Position numbers and translations under genes: made by a program
In this document: positions 12,081-24,156 of the stretch, in pieces
Layout of the letters: the number at the start of each line of letters is the position of its first letter
Position numbering within the stretch: the stretch's first letter is position 1
Notes under the pieces: model-generated
Told to the model about the DNA's origin: nothing
Database searches by the model: none
The model's input: the letters and a program-made list of their open reading frames with translations, nothing else
Source: Typhlomys cinereus
Lineage: Eukaryota > Chordata > Mammalia > Rodentia > Platacanthomyidae
Length of the DNA stretch: 64,000 nucleotides
Assembly: GCA_023101885.1 (NCBI GenBank)
Contig: JALPQD010000359.1
Location: forward strand, 434,001-498,000
Direction: 5' to 3'

Positions 12081-13134
12081 ACCGCCCCCTCTTCCGCAAA
12101 TTTCCCTGAGCTTCAGGATGGGGAGAGATTAGGCTGGCCTAGTTCTAGGTGGTTGATACAGAGTCTCTGAAGTTCTAAATTATGGTTTGTTGATTTTCTT
12201 TTGCGGTTTTGCTGCTCCTGCAACACTCCATCCTGATGGGTATTGGATGTCATCCCCTGGCCAGAGATAAAAAAACTGTTAAACTAGAGTCTTGTTATAA
12301 GAGTATATTCAAAGGTAGATGCAATAAAAGTAGGAAACCACAGTGAGGGAGGGGTCAATCACCCATTTGCAAAATGGTTACTTTTTATCTGCCAGACTAT
12401 ATGCCCTCCCCTTCTGGTGAGATCACACCCCCTCAGTTGTAGATGATCAGGAATGAAAAGTCTGTGAACTTAACCAGATGTCTCATTGCTTACTCGCAGT
12501 CCTTGATGGAGGCTTATTTTCTCTGCTGTTACATGGTTCCCTCTCTCCTTGTTTCTGGTGTGGCCCTCCTACCATACTCCTTGCAATTACTGTATTACAG
12601 AGATTTATCGTCATAATTGGACTTTACATGCCCTGCGCAATGTCCAACACACTATTGTCCCCACAAAGTCTAGCATTTGCTAAAAGCATCAAGATGCTTG
12701 GAGGCAAGGGATTGACAGCCAAAATAGTGTTCCTATGCTTAAGGGGAACACAGGAAAGGATTCAGGGAAATGCCGCTGGGTCCTTGTATGTCATCGGAGA
12801 GGAGGACCCAGAGGACAGTCAGGCATGCACATTAAAGGATTCTCCGGGGATTGGGGGAGGGGAGGCACTGGTGGGTGGGGAGGGAGGGTTAGGGGAGGGC
12901 GAGCAGAGGGGTGGGGGAGGAGGAGGGAGGGAGGGAACTGGTGTACCTATTAAGTTTGTATCAGTGGAGATAATAAAAAAATGTTAAAAAAAAGAATTTT
13001 ACAAAATATAGTAAAGGAAATCCTGATAGATTCTAAACAGTATAAGCAAACTAATATAGTGTGCATATAACATTATTGAAGTAAACATTTCTAAAGGAAT
13101 GTAGCACAAATAAAAAAATCCACTGCTAAAAAAA
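12081..13134 (+). mobile_element. L1 insertion with 5' inversion (twin priming) and 3' transduction
   Basis: Bases 12081 to about 12607 match the L1 3' UTR in minus orientation (compare 35520-36040). From about 12608 to 12993 they match the L1 3' end in plus orientation (compare 50398-50769), including the G-rich tract and the final TGTTAAAAAAAA. A non-L1 segment at 12994-13127 follows, with AATAAA at 13109-13114, and then a second poly-A. A perfect 16-bp duplication, AAAATCTACCACTGTT, lies at 12065-12080 and 13135-13150, so the whole block is one insertion. Confidence 0.9.
12994..13127 (+). other. Transduced 3' flank carried by the L1
   Basis: This is an AT-rich segment between the L1's own A-tail and a second A-tail, inside the target-site duplication. 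Its AATAAA at 13109 is followed by poly-A from 13128, as expected if L1 transcription read through its own signal and used a downstream one in the source locus. Confidence 0.8.
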
Positions 13135-13150
13135 AAAATCTACCACTGTT

Positions 13151-13877
13151 GCTCTCTGTGGACCTGGGATTTCCAAGCACAGCTCTGCTGTTTCTTGCCA
13201 TGACTGACCATCTCAGTCTGTGTGATTCAGCTCTCCAGTGTAAGAACTGGTGAATTAATGTAAGAAGTCATTGAATACTGGTAGAACCTGAGAACAGTAG
13301 GGACACATGGCAAAACGAGTGTTATTTGCCAGGATGTAAGACTTGTAGAAACTTGATGAACACCCTAGATTTGCTGATTCCATTCTATGCTATCTGCCCT
13401 AGTAGATTCCCTTCCTTTTTTCTCATCAGCACCACATTCCCTTTCCTGTCTACAGCTGCTTCAGCAGTAGATTCCATTTGTTTTCTCAGTTATCTATGAC
13501 AATGAACAGAATAGCAAACACCAGTCGCCATTCAAAGTTAGCAGCATTGGCTCAAAGCAAAGGGCTGAAGTGGGTGTTGTTATTACCTGTTAAATCCTAG
13601 GGTAGATTTCTTATCCAGCACACAGCAGCAGAATTAGTGTAGTCATACTTCAAGGGACTGGTGTTTCCTAAGTCCATAAAAGTCTCTTCCGAAGAATTGT
13701 GAGAATCGTCATGGCACATAGCTATGACACTTCTTATCCACAGAGGAGGAACACAGATTCAGAGGATGCCCTGAGAAATCACTCCAGAAAGCAGCTACTG
13801 CAGGCCAAGGCAGGCATTAGAGCCAGCAGGACACTGTTCCTGTGTATCTAGAGGCCGCAACGCATAACTCTACTAAA
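13151..13877. other. Intergenic DNA, no feature recognised
   Basis: Unique-looking sequence of mixed composition. No gene was seen. Confidence 0.4.
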
Positions 13878-13882
13878 TATGC

Positions 13883-14288
13883 TGTCATAGTTAGGCACAG
13901 GTGTCAACTTGACAGCTGAGGATTTGAACCCTGACCACATTTGTAGAGAATTAATGGTTGAGTTAAGCCCAGAGCAGACCTGCAGGAGATTGTCTAGCTG
14001 ATAGTGGGTGGGACTAGGCCCTGGAATAAAATACAGACAGCTGGTAGAGAGAGTTGGCATCCTTCTGTACACTTGGCCAGACATGCTGGTCTGGTAAGTA
14101 AGGATCGCCTCTCTCTCAGCTATTGTTTAGAGATGGCGTGGCCAGTGCCCTTAGCCCTGATGTTGATGCATGCTCTCCTGTTAAGCTGGACTGAGAACTG
14201 TAACCAGTAATCATAAAAGAAAATAAATCCCTTGTTCCCTTAAGCAGTTTGATGGTCATTTATCAGTTTACACAGGTGAACTGCAAAG
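13883..14288 (+). mobile_element. Solo MaLR-like LTR
   Basis: It starts TGTCATAGTTAGGCACAGGTG and ends CTGCAAAG (the family end is CTGCAACA). It contains the shared LTR landmarks CAGACATGCTGGTCTGG and an AATAAA near 14222. A 5-bp target duplication TATGC flanks it at 13878-13882 and 14289-14293. No internal region is present. Confidence 0.88.
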
Positions 14289-14293
14289 TATGC

Positions 14294-15740
14294 CCAAAAT
14301 CTACACAGGAATCCTAGGAAATCTGAGAAGTTGTGCAAAGGGAGAATCACGCAGGGGCCATTTATTTGCTGCTCACTCGTTTGTTTTTCATTTATCTATA
14401 GGCCAAATTACTCTTTAAGTTGCCATTCATTCTGAGGATGTGGGAAGAATGGAATCTAGTGGAAAAAGCACAGCTCTTGGGGGGAAGATAATGCTCTAAG
14501 GGATATGTGTTTTCATGCATCTGGCTGCCAAGACAATAAAATTACTGCTCAAGGAGGGATCTACCTGGAAAAGCTCTACTTGCCGAACCCTTTGCATGTG
14601 AGACCTGGGGGATGCTGATTGACAGTGGGAAGGAAACTGACATTCTAGAGATCAACTTTCCAGTACTGTACCTGCAGAAATGGAAAGGCTTGCTTGGCCT
14701 TTCCGGAGACTTGGTCCTGCTGCTCAGGAGCTGTGGGAGCACAGCATGGTCGGAGGACTTGCCTGTTCTCAGGGTATCCGGGAAGCAAAAAGAGAAGGTC
14801 TGGGTTCCAAACCTCCTTTAAGGATACGCCCGAGAGACATAACCCGGTAAGGCCCCACATCTTACCACTGTGAGGAACACCCGAGGAGGCTGCAGACCAA
14901 GCCTTCCACGAATGGGACTTTTAGGGGACTTTTGAGATCTAAGTCTTAGCTCAGGGAAGCATAAAGTAATCTAGCATGAACTACCTCTATTGTAAAGCAG
15001 AGCACATGATGGTCCCATCTGCTCTGGGTCAGTACACCAGAGGGAGAACTGTTTGGCGCTACTGATGACTCAGAGCCCTTGAAGCTGAGCTGCTAAGGCC
15101 CTTGGGAGCCATTCTTGGGCGAGCGAGGTATTAAAAGTGAAAGTCTCAGTTCTCCTTAGTCTCTGTGGAAATGACTTTGGCAGCTTTGCAGAATTTCAAA
15201 GTGCACTAAGCATGTCGGGCACTCAGAAACTCCTGTTTTATAATCAAATTTACAGCTGAATCAGATTTTCAAGAGTGGATGGGATTTGCTTTTCAAATTG
15301 TTCCTTTCTCAGACATCCTAAAACTATGGATATCAGGAGAAAAAAGATGTGATGGTATCAGTAAGTATTCATCTATTTGGTTTGATTTGTTTGGTTAATT
15401 TGAGTATATATCAGATATATTTAACTTGTTGAATAAATTGTTTTGCTCTTAGACACACAGAATTTAAAACTCGTTTGAGAATTCCTAAAATTGACACTAG
15501 GTGGCGACATTGCCCCACCTACTTCCTTACAAAAGTAAATTTAATCAAAGTTGCGGAAGCTTCAAGCTTTCGGATTTTTACCAGTTCTGCTATGAATGTT
15601 GAGCAAGATTATTGAAGAAAAAAAAATCCCCAAACGATAGTATTTCAAGCACAATTTTTCCAAAAGACAGTTTCTAAATGGAGTTATAATAGAAAGTATT
15701 CTCCTGTTCTAATAATCTCTGGCTTTTTCCCCCCCTTAAA
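14294..15740. other. Intergenic DNA with a candidate CTCF site
   Basis: No gene was recognised. The only motif of note is the CTCF-like sequence listed separately at 15494. Confidence 0.4.
15494..15505 (+). promoter_or_regulatory. Candidate CTCF core motif
   Basis: ACACTAGGTGGC matches 11 of 12 positions of the CTCF core CCASYAGRKGGC and continues with GAC. It lies between PKIB and FABP7. This is a motif match only. Confidence 0.45.
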
Positions 15741-15754
15741 AGCCTGTATTCTTC

Positions 15755-16173
15755 AAGTTAGGACCGAAGTAACCATAATAGGACTTTGCATGACCTGCGC
15801 AATGACCGGCATAACATTGACCCCCCAAAGTCTAGTATGAATCACAGGCACTAGGATCCTTAGAAGCAAGGGATTAACAAGCCACAATAGTGTTCCTATA
15901 CTAAAGGGGAACACAAGAAAGGGCTCTAGGCAATGTTACCGAGTCCTTACACCTCATTAGAGTGGAGGACCCAGAAAGAAGCTTGACATTCACACTAAAG
16001 GATGTTCCAGGGATAGAGGGGGGAGGGGGACATGAGAGAAAGGGGAAAGGAAAGGGAAAAGGGGGGAGGAAACAAGGGGGATCTGGGGAGTGGTGGAGGG
16101 AGGGACGGGACCGGAGTACCTATTAAGTTTGTATGAGTGGAAAAAGTAAATTAATTAATTTTTAAAAAAACTG
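15755..16173 (+). mobile_element. 5'-truncated L1 3' end, plus strand
   Basis: It matches the terminal L1 3' UTR from the ATAATAGGACTTTGCATG block through a GA/G-rich tract to ACCTATTAAGTTTGTATGAGTGG and an A-rich tail. Imperfect duplications (CTGTATTCTT before, CTGTGTTCTT after) suggest an older insertion. Confidence 0.82.
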
Positions 16174-16883
16174 TGTTCTTATGTACCAGAAGAGGGGGTT
16201 GTTACACATTTTACAGTACACTTACAAATGTGAAGACCACAGCTTTTCCACTGTTGCCAGAGATTCTTTTTCTTTTTCTTTTTCTTTTTCTTAATACAGT
16301 GGAATCTGCCGGGTTTTTTAAATTTAAAATGGTTGTACACAAATGCTTTATTCATTAAAGTCAAATTCTGAATTGTCTTAAATTTAAGATTCAAAATATG
16401 TCTTTGATGCCTTTCAAGTTTAAAAGCATTATTTTCAATTTTGACTGCTTTAGAGTTTTCAAAGCAGCTTGGGCCCAAGTAGATGGGATGTGAATGTGTG
16501 GCTTTGTTCTTGACTTAATTCAGAATCTCTTCTATCACTTAGAAAGATAGGTCTCCAAGGACATGAGGTTAATTAAGTGATTATTCCTGGTCTTCCAGGG
16601 GCAGGAAGGGTGAGAGGGAAGGCTTTTCTCACAGATCTCACTGTGTGATGTGTGGGAAAATTGGGCACACAAAGGGGACCCTGGACAACTTTCTTGCCAA
16701 GGGATTGTTGGGGGTTAGAATGCAGCTCTGCTGTCTCAGGGGTCCTTTCCCTGGACCAGAAGTGAAGACACATGGCAGATGGGTTCCATGGGAAGGGGCA
16801 GAAAGTACCATCTAATACTGTGTAATAACAACTGTCCTGAACAACTGTGGAGTCATCTAGTTCTTACTATAGCCCTGTGCATG

Positions 16884-16924
<41 letters not shown>

Positions 16925-19300
16925 CCCGAGCATTTACCTAAGATTACCACATACTACAGTAAGGTTCAAAGCCAGGTTTCACAGCAAAGTAGGCTGGACT
17001 CAGAATCCATGTTTGCAGCTTTGGATTTCTACCTTCTGCATGATTCCTATTTGTCAGAAATGTTCTGAGAGTTTTAGCCATGTGAATTCTTTCAAATTTT
17101 GGAACAGTCCCATGATACGGGTATTGATTGTCGTTGTCCCCATTTTACAACAGATGAAATGGGGGCACAAATGAATTCAAAAGTAAAGGCAATGCTTGAA
17201 GGTATTTTTAAAGATTTCTTCCTGCTATGTCAGAGTCCTTTTGAAGGGTGTTGAACTGCTGCATAATTGAACTCTGAGCCATCCTTATCCTTTTCTTGGG
17301 TTCATCTCACTTCCAAGGATGTCTCCCACCCCAGCACCCATGTTTCCCTGAGCTGCCCTGTCTCTCTTCTGAGGTAGTGATCTAACCATTAGAAGGAGCT
17401 AATTTCCTTGATGCTTGGTAGCTGGGATTTATACACACATACACATTCACACAGACACACACACAGGAGAGAGAGAGAGAGCGAGAACAAGACAGAGGCA
17501 TGGCATGCTCACTGCTTCGACTTAAAGGACACAAACCTAACAATAAAGATGCTGCTTTAACCAGTTTACCTACAAGGTTCTGGGACCAGCCACAGAAGCT
17601 GCTCTGCCTGCCAGTAGCACCGGTCTGTCCTGTGCTATCAATCCTCAGCAGGATAGTTTGGGGGGCGTCTGCTCAAGAGTTGCCTCCACTGGGTCATCTC
17701 TGTCTCAGAAAAAGTTGTTTGGGAGACTGACCAGAAGACAGTGAGAGGAAGGATACTCCATAGAAAACAAACTCAACTTGAGTCTGAAATGTGTGTGGGG
17801 GGGTGGGGGTGTGAGACACACTTAGTTTCCAGTAAGTTTAGCCAACACATGATAATTAGCAAATATTATGCACGTTACAGGATCCCTCTGTCTTTCCGCA
17901 TGTCCTTTCAAAGACACTTGTTATTTCCTTGTCTCCAGGACCGGCCGCATGATGGCGTATCACGTGGGTCATGTGATGGATGATTAGGCATGCTAAGTGA
18001 GGAGTCCACTTCCTGTTGTGTCAATAGGCTGGTTTCTCAGAGCGAAGTGGAAGTTCAGCATCAATGGCAAGTGTTTCTTGTAGGATGAGGTATGAGCGAG
18101 TCAAAGTATAGGGGCGTATTTTGGAGAGGAAATGTGGTTGTGCGGTTGTGGTTCCTCCCTTCCTGGTACAGGCAGATAAGCGGTGGGGGTTTCGATATAT
18201 GTCTCAAGGTTGGACAAGAGGTTCAAAAAACATCCCAAGGACTCAGGAAAGGCAAGCTCCATCATCCGGATCTTCTCCGGCAGGCAATAAGAAATGAAAT
18301 ACTTCCTATCAGACTCTTAGTCATTAAGTGGGAAATGGGTTGCAATCAGCAAAACTGATCATTTTGTAAAAAGGATATCCACCTCAGAAATCTAAGATCA
18401 GGAAGTTGTATGTAAACCTAATTCAACATGACAAAATGTAAAACCAAAATCCTTCCGTGCACATAAATGATGGCCCAACATCCATGAATGACCCCTCTCA
18501 GGACACTCAATATGTTTCTTGAGTAACTTACTATAGCTGGTAACCTGCTAAGGACAGAACAGCAATTTCTCCTCAGATCACAGTTTCCTTCCCTGTTTCT
18601 GATATTATTTAACAAATAACATTTGAGAATCCCTCAGCCTTCAGAGAGGGCAGACAGATGAGAAAATCTGGATTCTGAATCACACGGTTAGTCAAAGTCT
18701 TCCACAAAGGCTTCTGCGTTTTAACAGCCGGGTGGCAGGCATGCCCTGGCATGAGTGAATGACTTTCTGCATTTCAGTTGAATCTGGGGTAGGTTGTCTG
18801 GAAGGAAGCAAGGCAGCAACAGACAGTAGTTGGCAGGGCAGCTTTAAAAGGAAACTGAGATCATTAGTGAGGGAAGAAACAAGGGAAAAGCAATAGAAAA
18901 AAAAATGCTTCAGATGATACAAGAGGAACGTGAGTAGGGATAAATGTTGGAAACAAAGGAGAAAAATGAGCCAGTCCTAGAAAAACAGAAAATGAGAAAA
19001 ACCTAGCTACATGCATTGCTCAAAAAGAGTTACCTAGGGAATTTAACTGGGAGAGATTCTCCTGAATATTTGCTGAGGGATACATGGAATTGGACTGCAG
19101 TCTCTTGCTTCAGCTAGTATCAACAAGAAAAAAATTACATCCAGATTGAGCCTGAAAATCTGATTGATTGGAGGCAGCGCAATGGTATTGGCCATGGCAA
19201 GCAGGAAGTGGTGAAAAAGTAAATCAGGAAGCAGTTCCCAGCTCACCGGCAGTTCTGATAGCTTTCCCAGTGTTCTGCCGGAAACCATTTTCCATTTAGA
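16174..19300. other. Intergenic DNA with simple repeats
   Basis: It holds (TTTTC)n at about 16265-16291, an (AC)n run at about 16886-16923, and a CA then GA run at about 17432-17482. No gene or transposon was recognised in the remainder. Confidence 0.5.
16886..16923 (+). repeat. (AC)n microsatellite
   Basis: A perfect AC run of about 38 bases, not obviously attached to a SINE. Confidence 0.95.
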
Positions 19301-19307
19301 GCTTTTA

Positions 19308-19336
19308 TTTGTTTATTTATTTATTTATTCAAGTGT

Positions 19337-19383
<47 letters not shown>

Positions 19384-19596
19384 ACCACGGACGAATTCGG
19401 GAACCACCATGGACCGGCCTCCACCTCCTCCTTGTTTACTCTGCCCCGGGATTCACAGGCTCCGCCCTACCAGGACCAGAAATGCAGGCCGCCCCCGCCT
19501 TCCGCCCAGCGTCTATACGTGGGGTCTAGGATCTGAACTCAGGACCTTCTGCCTGCAAGGCAGAGGCTTGACCCCTGAGCCACCTCTCCAGCCCCC
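19308..19596 (-). mobile_element. Young tRNA-derived SINE with CA tail, minus strand
   Basis: Its + strand image is a T-rich end, (TG)n at about 19339-19380, then TAGAACCACGGACGAATTCGGG, and it ends CTCTCCAGCCCC, the complement of the GGGGCTGGAGAG head. Near-identical flanks (CCATTTAGAGCTTTT and CCATTTAAAGAGCTTTG) look like a target duplication with a small indel. Confidence 0.9.
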
Positions 19597-19867
19597 CATT
19601 TAAAGAGCTTTGTATGCTTCAGGTCATGGAGTGAGGGGATGAAGTCAGATGCCAGTTGCCATCTTACATACGTATGTAGTCTCTATGGATTTACTATCAC
19701 AGCTTTCCTTGTGATTAAAGATCATAAAGAACAAAATGTAAACAATGGCCTGCTGCTCTTGCTACAAATTCTGTTTCCTGAAGTTAATTATTCTTTGTTG
19801 AAAATTTTACTCCCCATGTCATTATATATAAACTCATCAGGACAGATTTGTCCCTATTTATACTTTT

Positions 19868-19938
19868 TTCTAATTTTTTTTATTATTATTTATTCAACTA
19901 TGCACATGTGCGTGTGTATGTGTGCGTGCGTGTGTGTC

Positions 19939-19982
<44 letters not shown>

Positions 19983-20212
19983 TGTGTGTGTGTGTGTGTC
20001 TGTGTATGTGTAGAACCACGGACGAATTCGCAAACCACCATGGACGCCTCCACCTCCTTCTGCCCTGGGATTCACAGACTCTGCCCTACCAGGACCAGAA
20101 GTGCAGGCCGCCCCCGCTTCCGCCTGGCGTCTATACGTGGGATCTGGGATCTGAATTCAGGACCTTCCGCCTGCAAGGCGGAGGCTTGACTCCTGAGCCT
20201 CCTCTCCAGCCC
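19868..20212 (-). mobile_element. Young tRNA-derived SINE with long CA tail, minus strand
   Basis: The same element as at 19308, 270 bases away and in the same orientation. A 15-bp duplication, CCTATTTATACTTTT, lies at 19853-19867 and 20213-20227. The TG/TCTG tract is nearly 100 bases long. A second (TG)n run follows at about 20244-20285, outside the SINE. Confidence 0.92.
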
Positions 20213-20299
20213 CCTATTTATACTTTTGAGGCTGAATTCTCAAGGTGTGTGTGTGCGTGTATGTGTGTGTGTGTGTGTGTGTGTGCAAGTGCACATAAC

Positions 20300-20834
20300 A
20301 GATAACAGAAACTGGTCCAGAGTGAATAGCCAAGGTTGCTTTCCATAGTGACTCATATCATGTTGATTTGCAAAACAAAAACAGAAATGAAGACTTGTCA
20401 GGGTTGCTGCTGGTTTGAATCACATTTGGCTGAGCTATCTTATTTTTGTTTCACATTAACACAGGGAGATTTTTCTGTAAGGAAAATGTGCAAAAGTCAC
20501 ATCCCACTCTGTGGGATATAATGAATCCCATACTGTAAATATTTATAGCTGTGGACAAATCTGAAAGGCATACCATAAAACAAAGATTAGTTTTAGCTTG
20601 AGGCAAACATTTGAAGTTCCCGTTGGAACTCACATAATCAACCATTTGCTTATTTATTCTCCCATTGACATTGCTTTGATGCCTTGAATATAGAACAATT
20701 AAAATTCTAGAAATTTGTTACAGGACCCGAAGCAAAACACATGTGATCTGCAACCCTCAGTCATTTCTGTTGCTGCCATGAATATATGACCCAACAAATT
20801 TAGAGGAGTGAGGGATTCATTCATGCTCAGGACA
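20300..20834. other. Intergenic DNA, no feature recognised
   Basis: AT-rich. A short block at 20745-20830 resembles a degraded rodent interspersed repeat, but I cannot name it. Confidence 0.35.
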
Positions 20835-20839
20835 CATAC

Positions 20840-21487
20840 TGTTATGACTGCATTTCGATTTCAACTTGACAGTTGCAGACTGTTTGGGGGCAACTGTGGA
20901 ACCTTAATGGTTGGAATGGCCCCTGAACAAGCCTGCAGGTACTTGACTGATTGCTGTGGAGAACCCAGCCCATCGTGGGTGGTACTTTCCAGTGGTGGAC
21001 CAGATACTAGGAGGTGCAAGGAGGAGGGACTTGCTCTTCCCTGATCCCGCGTTGACTTGTTGTGGAGTCCACTCTACGTGCACGTTGTTCGCCTTTAGAA
21101 CATCGTGGCCTTCTTGGTTGCTGCTGCTGCTGCCTCCGTCCTTGGCTGGTTTGGAACGTCACCTTTTCCATCACTTATTGATGCTCCCGCTGCCTTTGGA
21201 GCCTGGTCTCTCGGCCTTTGCTGCTGTTCACTGTTCATCTCTGACATTGGAGCGCAGCTGTTCTTCACCCACGTCGGAACCCAGCGTCTTCGACCCTCCA
21301 GAGGAGCGAAGGCTTGAGACCTTCTGGGGATCTTTTGACCTTGTGGACCATTCCAGCCAGGAAAGAGGCTGCTGCAGGCAGCTACCTTGAAGGACACTAT
21401 TTTTATTGTGAGTTATTTTTTAATAAACTTATTTATATATACTACATTCTATAGATTCTGTTTCTTCAGAGAACCCTGACTAATACA
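20840..21487 (+). mobile_element. Solo LTR, ERVL/MaLR-like
   Basis: It starts TGTTATGACTGC and ends AACCCTGACTAATACA, with AATAAA near 21422 as its polyadenylation signal. A 5-bp duplication CATAC lies at 20835-20839 and 21488-21492. It differs from the 414-bp LTR family elsewhere in the window, although the first 60 bases show distant similarity (TCAACTTGACAGTTG). Family assignment is tentative. Confidence 0.75.
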
Positions 21488-21492
21488 CATAC

Positions 21493-21584
21493 CAACATCA
21501 GGAGGGGACTGACCACATGAAGTCCACAGAAAGAACTGAAAAAAGGACATAATTTCTACCTTGCCAGTCTTCAAACATCACATT

Positions 21585-21620
<36 letters not shown>

Positions 21621-22430
21621 CCTATCCTTTTGTCTAGGAAATAGACCCACCATAGGCTGGGTTACCCATATCAATTAGATAGTCTCCTACAGATTTACTG
21701 AGATGCTTGTTGCTTATCTTAGCTAATTAATTCTGCATAGGCATACTTAAAGACCCACTCTCACTTGTCAAGTTGACTTCTAAAACTAACTACCACTGTG
21801 AGTTTGCATTCTAGTTGTATGTAATTCTATTTTCTTAGGTTCAGAGAACACTAGAAAAAAATTGTACCATGACTGCTGATTGCATCATTGAGATATAGCA
21901 TATGTGTGCAGACTTTTATCTAGGTTTTGTGCTTCAATGGGTATTTCCTTTAATATTCTGTTGTTGTAAGAACTACTTCAACACCCTCTCCCCAAATTTA
22001 GGAGAACGAAGGATATTATTGCCTCATGATTCCAGCTTAGAATTCCATCATGACAAGAAGAGTTGTAACTTGTGGGAGCAGGAGTCAAGAGAACTCTGCC
22101 AAGAGCAGAGGAGCTGAACCATTCTGCTTTCTAGCTTGGGAGTTTGCTGAAATGTTAACAAGTTCTCTCCATCTTATCCACTTGCCCAGGGAATGGTCCA
22201 CAACGGGTGGATCTTACCTTGTCTGCTAAAGTAAGACATTCTCCTACAGGCTCGCACAGAGACCTGCCTTGACTTCCTCACAGTTGTGCCCTGAGGCCTG
22301 TCTCAAAAGGGTCAAAGTAACAGCTGAAACTGTCACAGTGGGCAAGACAATTATATATTTTATTTATTAATTATTATTATTATTATTATTTACCTAGTTA
22401 TACAAGCTCAATAGGTATCCCCCACTGCAA
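21493..22430. other. Intergenic DNA with simple repeats
   Basis: It holds (TC)n at about 21586-21620 and (ATT)n at about 22362-22391. Nothing else was recognised. Confidence 0.5.
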
Positions 22431-22780
22431 TGGTTACTCTTTACTATTGCTGTAGAGAGCACCCAAAGTCAACTTAAGGGAGAAAGGGAGGTTTATTCAG
22501 CTTACGGTTCCAGAGGGGAGACATGGTCTCTCAAAGCAGAGGCGGCATGGCTGGCTGGCCAAAGCTGGAAGAGGCTAAGTCACTGCAGACATCTTGGAAG
22601 CTGAGAGCTGCAGACTGCTTGCTGCAAAGGCAGACTTCTCCTGGAGGTAGGGTGGGACTGAACCACCTCAAGGCCCACCCCTTGTGACTGCCTTCCTCCA
22701 GCAAGGCTCCACCTCTCAAGGTGCCATGACCTTGGCAAACACATGAGACTGTGAGGGACACATTTCAAACCATGACACCC
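22431..22780. mobile_element. Unnamed ancient interspersed repeat
   Basis: The GTTTATTCAGCTTACGGTTCCAGAGGG block and the GC-richer body look like a widespread rodent repeat. I cannot assign the family or its exact ends from memory. Confidence 0.4.
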
Positions 22781-23823
22781 ACCTTCCCTTTTCCCTCCTT
22801 CTCTCCTGTTGTCACTCCATCTGTCTCTCCACCTTCTCTCTCACCACCTTTTCTTACCTTCTCTTCTCATGTTTTCAGCCTGCTCCTTCTTACCCTCTAG
22901 AACATCTGTTTATATGAGCGCTGAACTTCTCTCTGGAACTACATATTTTAATTCCAAATAAATCTCATAAAAGGTGAACAATTTGAACCAAAAGTAGTGA
23001 TTATTATAAGTAAAATATTTCTGGGAGTTCTAGTAAAATTTGGAGTTAAAATGCTAACAATATATATTTTAGCTGCTGTCTCCCAGTTTGTATTCAGAGA
23101 CCGGCTGACTCAGGTGATCTTTCACAATTTTATCTGACAAAGGTCTTCAGGTTTTTGTGCTTAACAATTCCTTACATAAATATAAAGGAACCATAACAAT
23201 TGGGGAAATATTTATAATTACATAGATTGTATGAAAGAACAATGATTAGAAAAATATAACAATATTCACGTTGGAAAATAAATGGCAAGGAAAAAACAAA
23301 TATTTGGAAAATAAAAGCAAAAAGAAAATGTGAATCAAGTAGACATTGTTTTTGCTTTCTGTTGGACAAGATGAACGGCTTGATACAGTGGTTCCCTGCA
23401 TGAGACCCAGGGCAGACACACTTGACTGGAATTTCCACACAACCACACACACACACACATCTTGAAGTCTCTGACTAATTTCCATTCCTGACTGCCAAAG
23501 AGACGGTGGGTAGAAAAAAAGCTTCACTGATGTGTTTAGCACAATGATTAATAACTATTTAGTTTAATTCTAACCAATCATTGTCAGTCTTGTCCTTGGA
23601 TATATAAAGTAGCAGAGTATTTTAATAAGTGGGATGGCATATTGATGAAATCTTGAATATCCTTTAACATGCATTTAGTAATTTTTTTAAAACTCAAAAC
23701 TGTTTTCAGATCTTCCTTCAGTAAAAGCTAGTCAATTGCATGTTGTTCTGATTTCATATGTATTCTATGAGGTAAGTGTGTGAAGATACATGTGTGTTGT
23801 GTCCATGCATATTGGCATCAATG
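22781..23823. other. Intergenic DNA, no feature recognised
   Basis: It has a CT-rich stretch at about 22785-22900 and a short (CA)n at about 23443-23459. Otherwise plain AT-rich DNA. Confidence 0.4.
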
Positions 23824-23838
23824 AAAAACAACAGTCTA

Positions 23839-24067
23839 GGGGCTGGAGAGGTGGCTCAGGGGTTAAGCCTCTGCCTTGCAGGCAGAAGGTCCTGAGTTCG
23901 GATCCCAGATCCCACGTATAGACGCCAGGCGGAAGCAGGGGCGGCCTGCGCTTCTGGTCCTGGTAGGGCGAAGCCTGTGAATCCCGGGGCAGAAGGAGGT
24001 GGAGGCGTCCATGGTGGTTCGCGAATTCGTCCGTGGTTCTACACATACACAGACACACACACACACA

Positions 24068-24102
<35 letters not shown>

Positions 24103-24156
24103 GCGCGCACATACATACACACATGCACACAGTTGAATAAATAATAATAATAAAAA
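23839..24156 (+). mobile_element. Young tRNA-derived SINE with CA tail, plus strand
   Basis: The head GGGGCTGGAGAGGTGGCTCA and B-box GAGTTCGGATCCC are well preserved. An EcoRI-like GAATTCG lies in the body, followed by (CA)n and an (AAT)n/A tail. A perfect 15-bp duplication, AAAAACAACAGTCTA, lies at 23824-23838 and 24157-24171. This is one of the best copies of the family in the window. Confidence 0.95.

Noticed and set aside
12478..12987. 169-residue open frame, plus strand
   Set aside because: It crosses the inversion junction of the L1 3' UTR and ends in the G-rich tract, so it is not a gene.
20956..21390. 144-residue open frame, plus strand
   Set aside because: It lies inside the solo LTR at 20840-21487.
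23839..23920. tRNA-gene-like A and B boxes
   Set aside because: They belong to the SINE head. No cloverleaf with acceptor stem was found, so this is not a tRNA gene.
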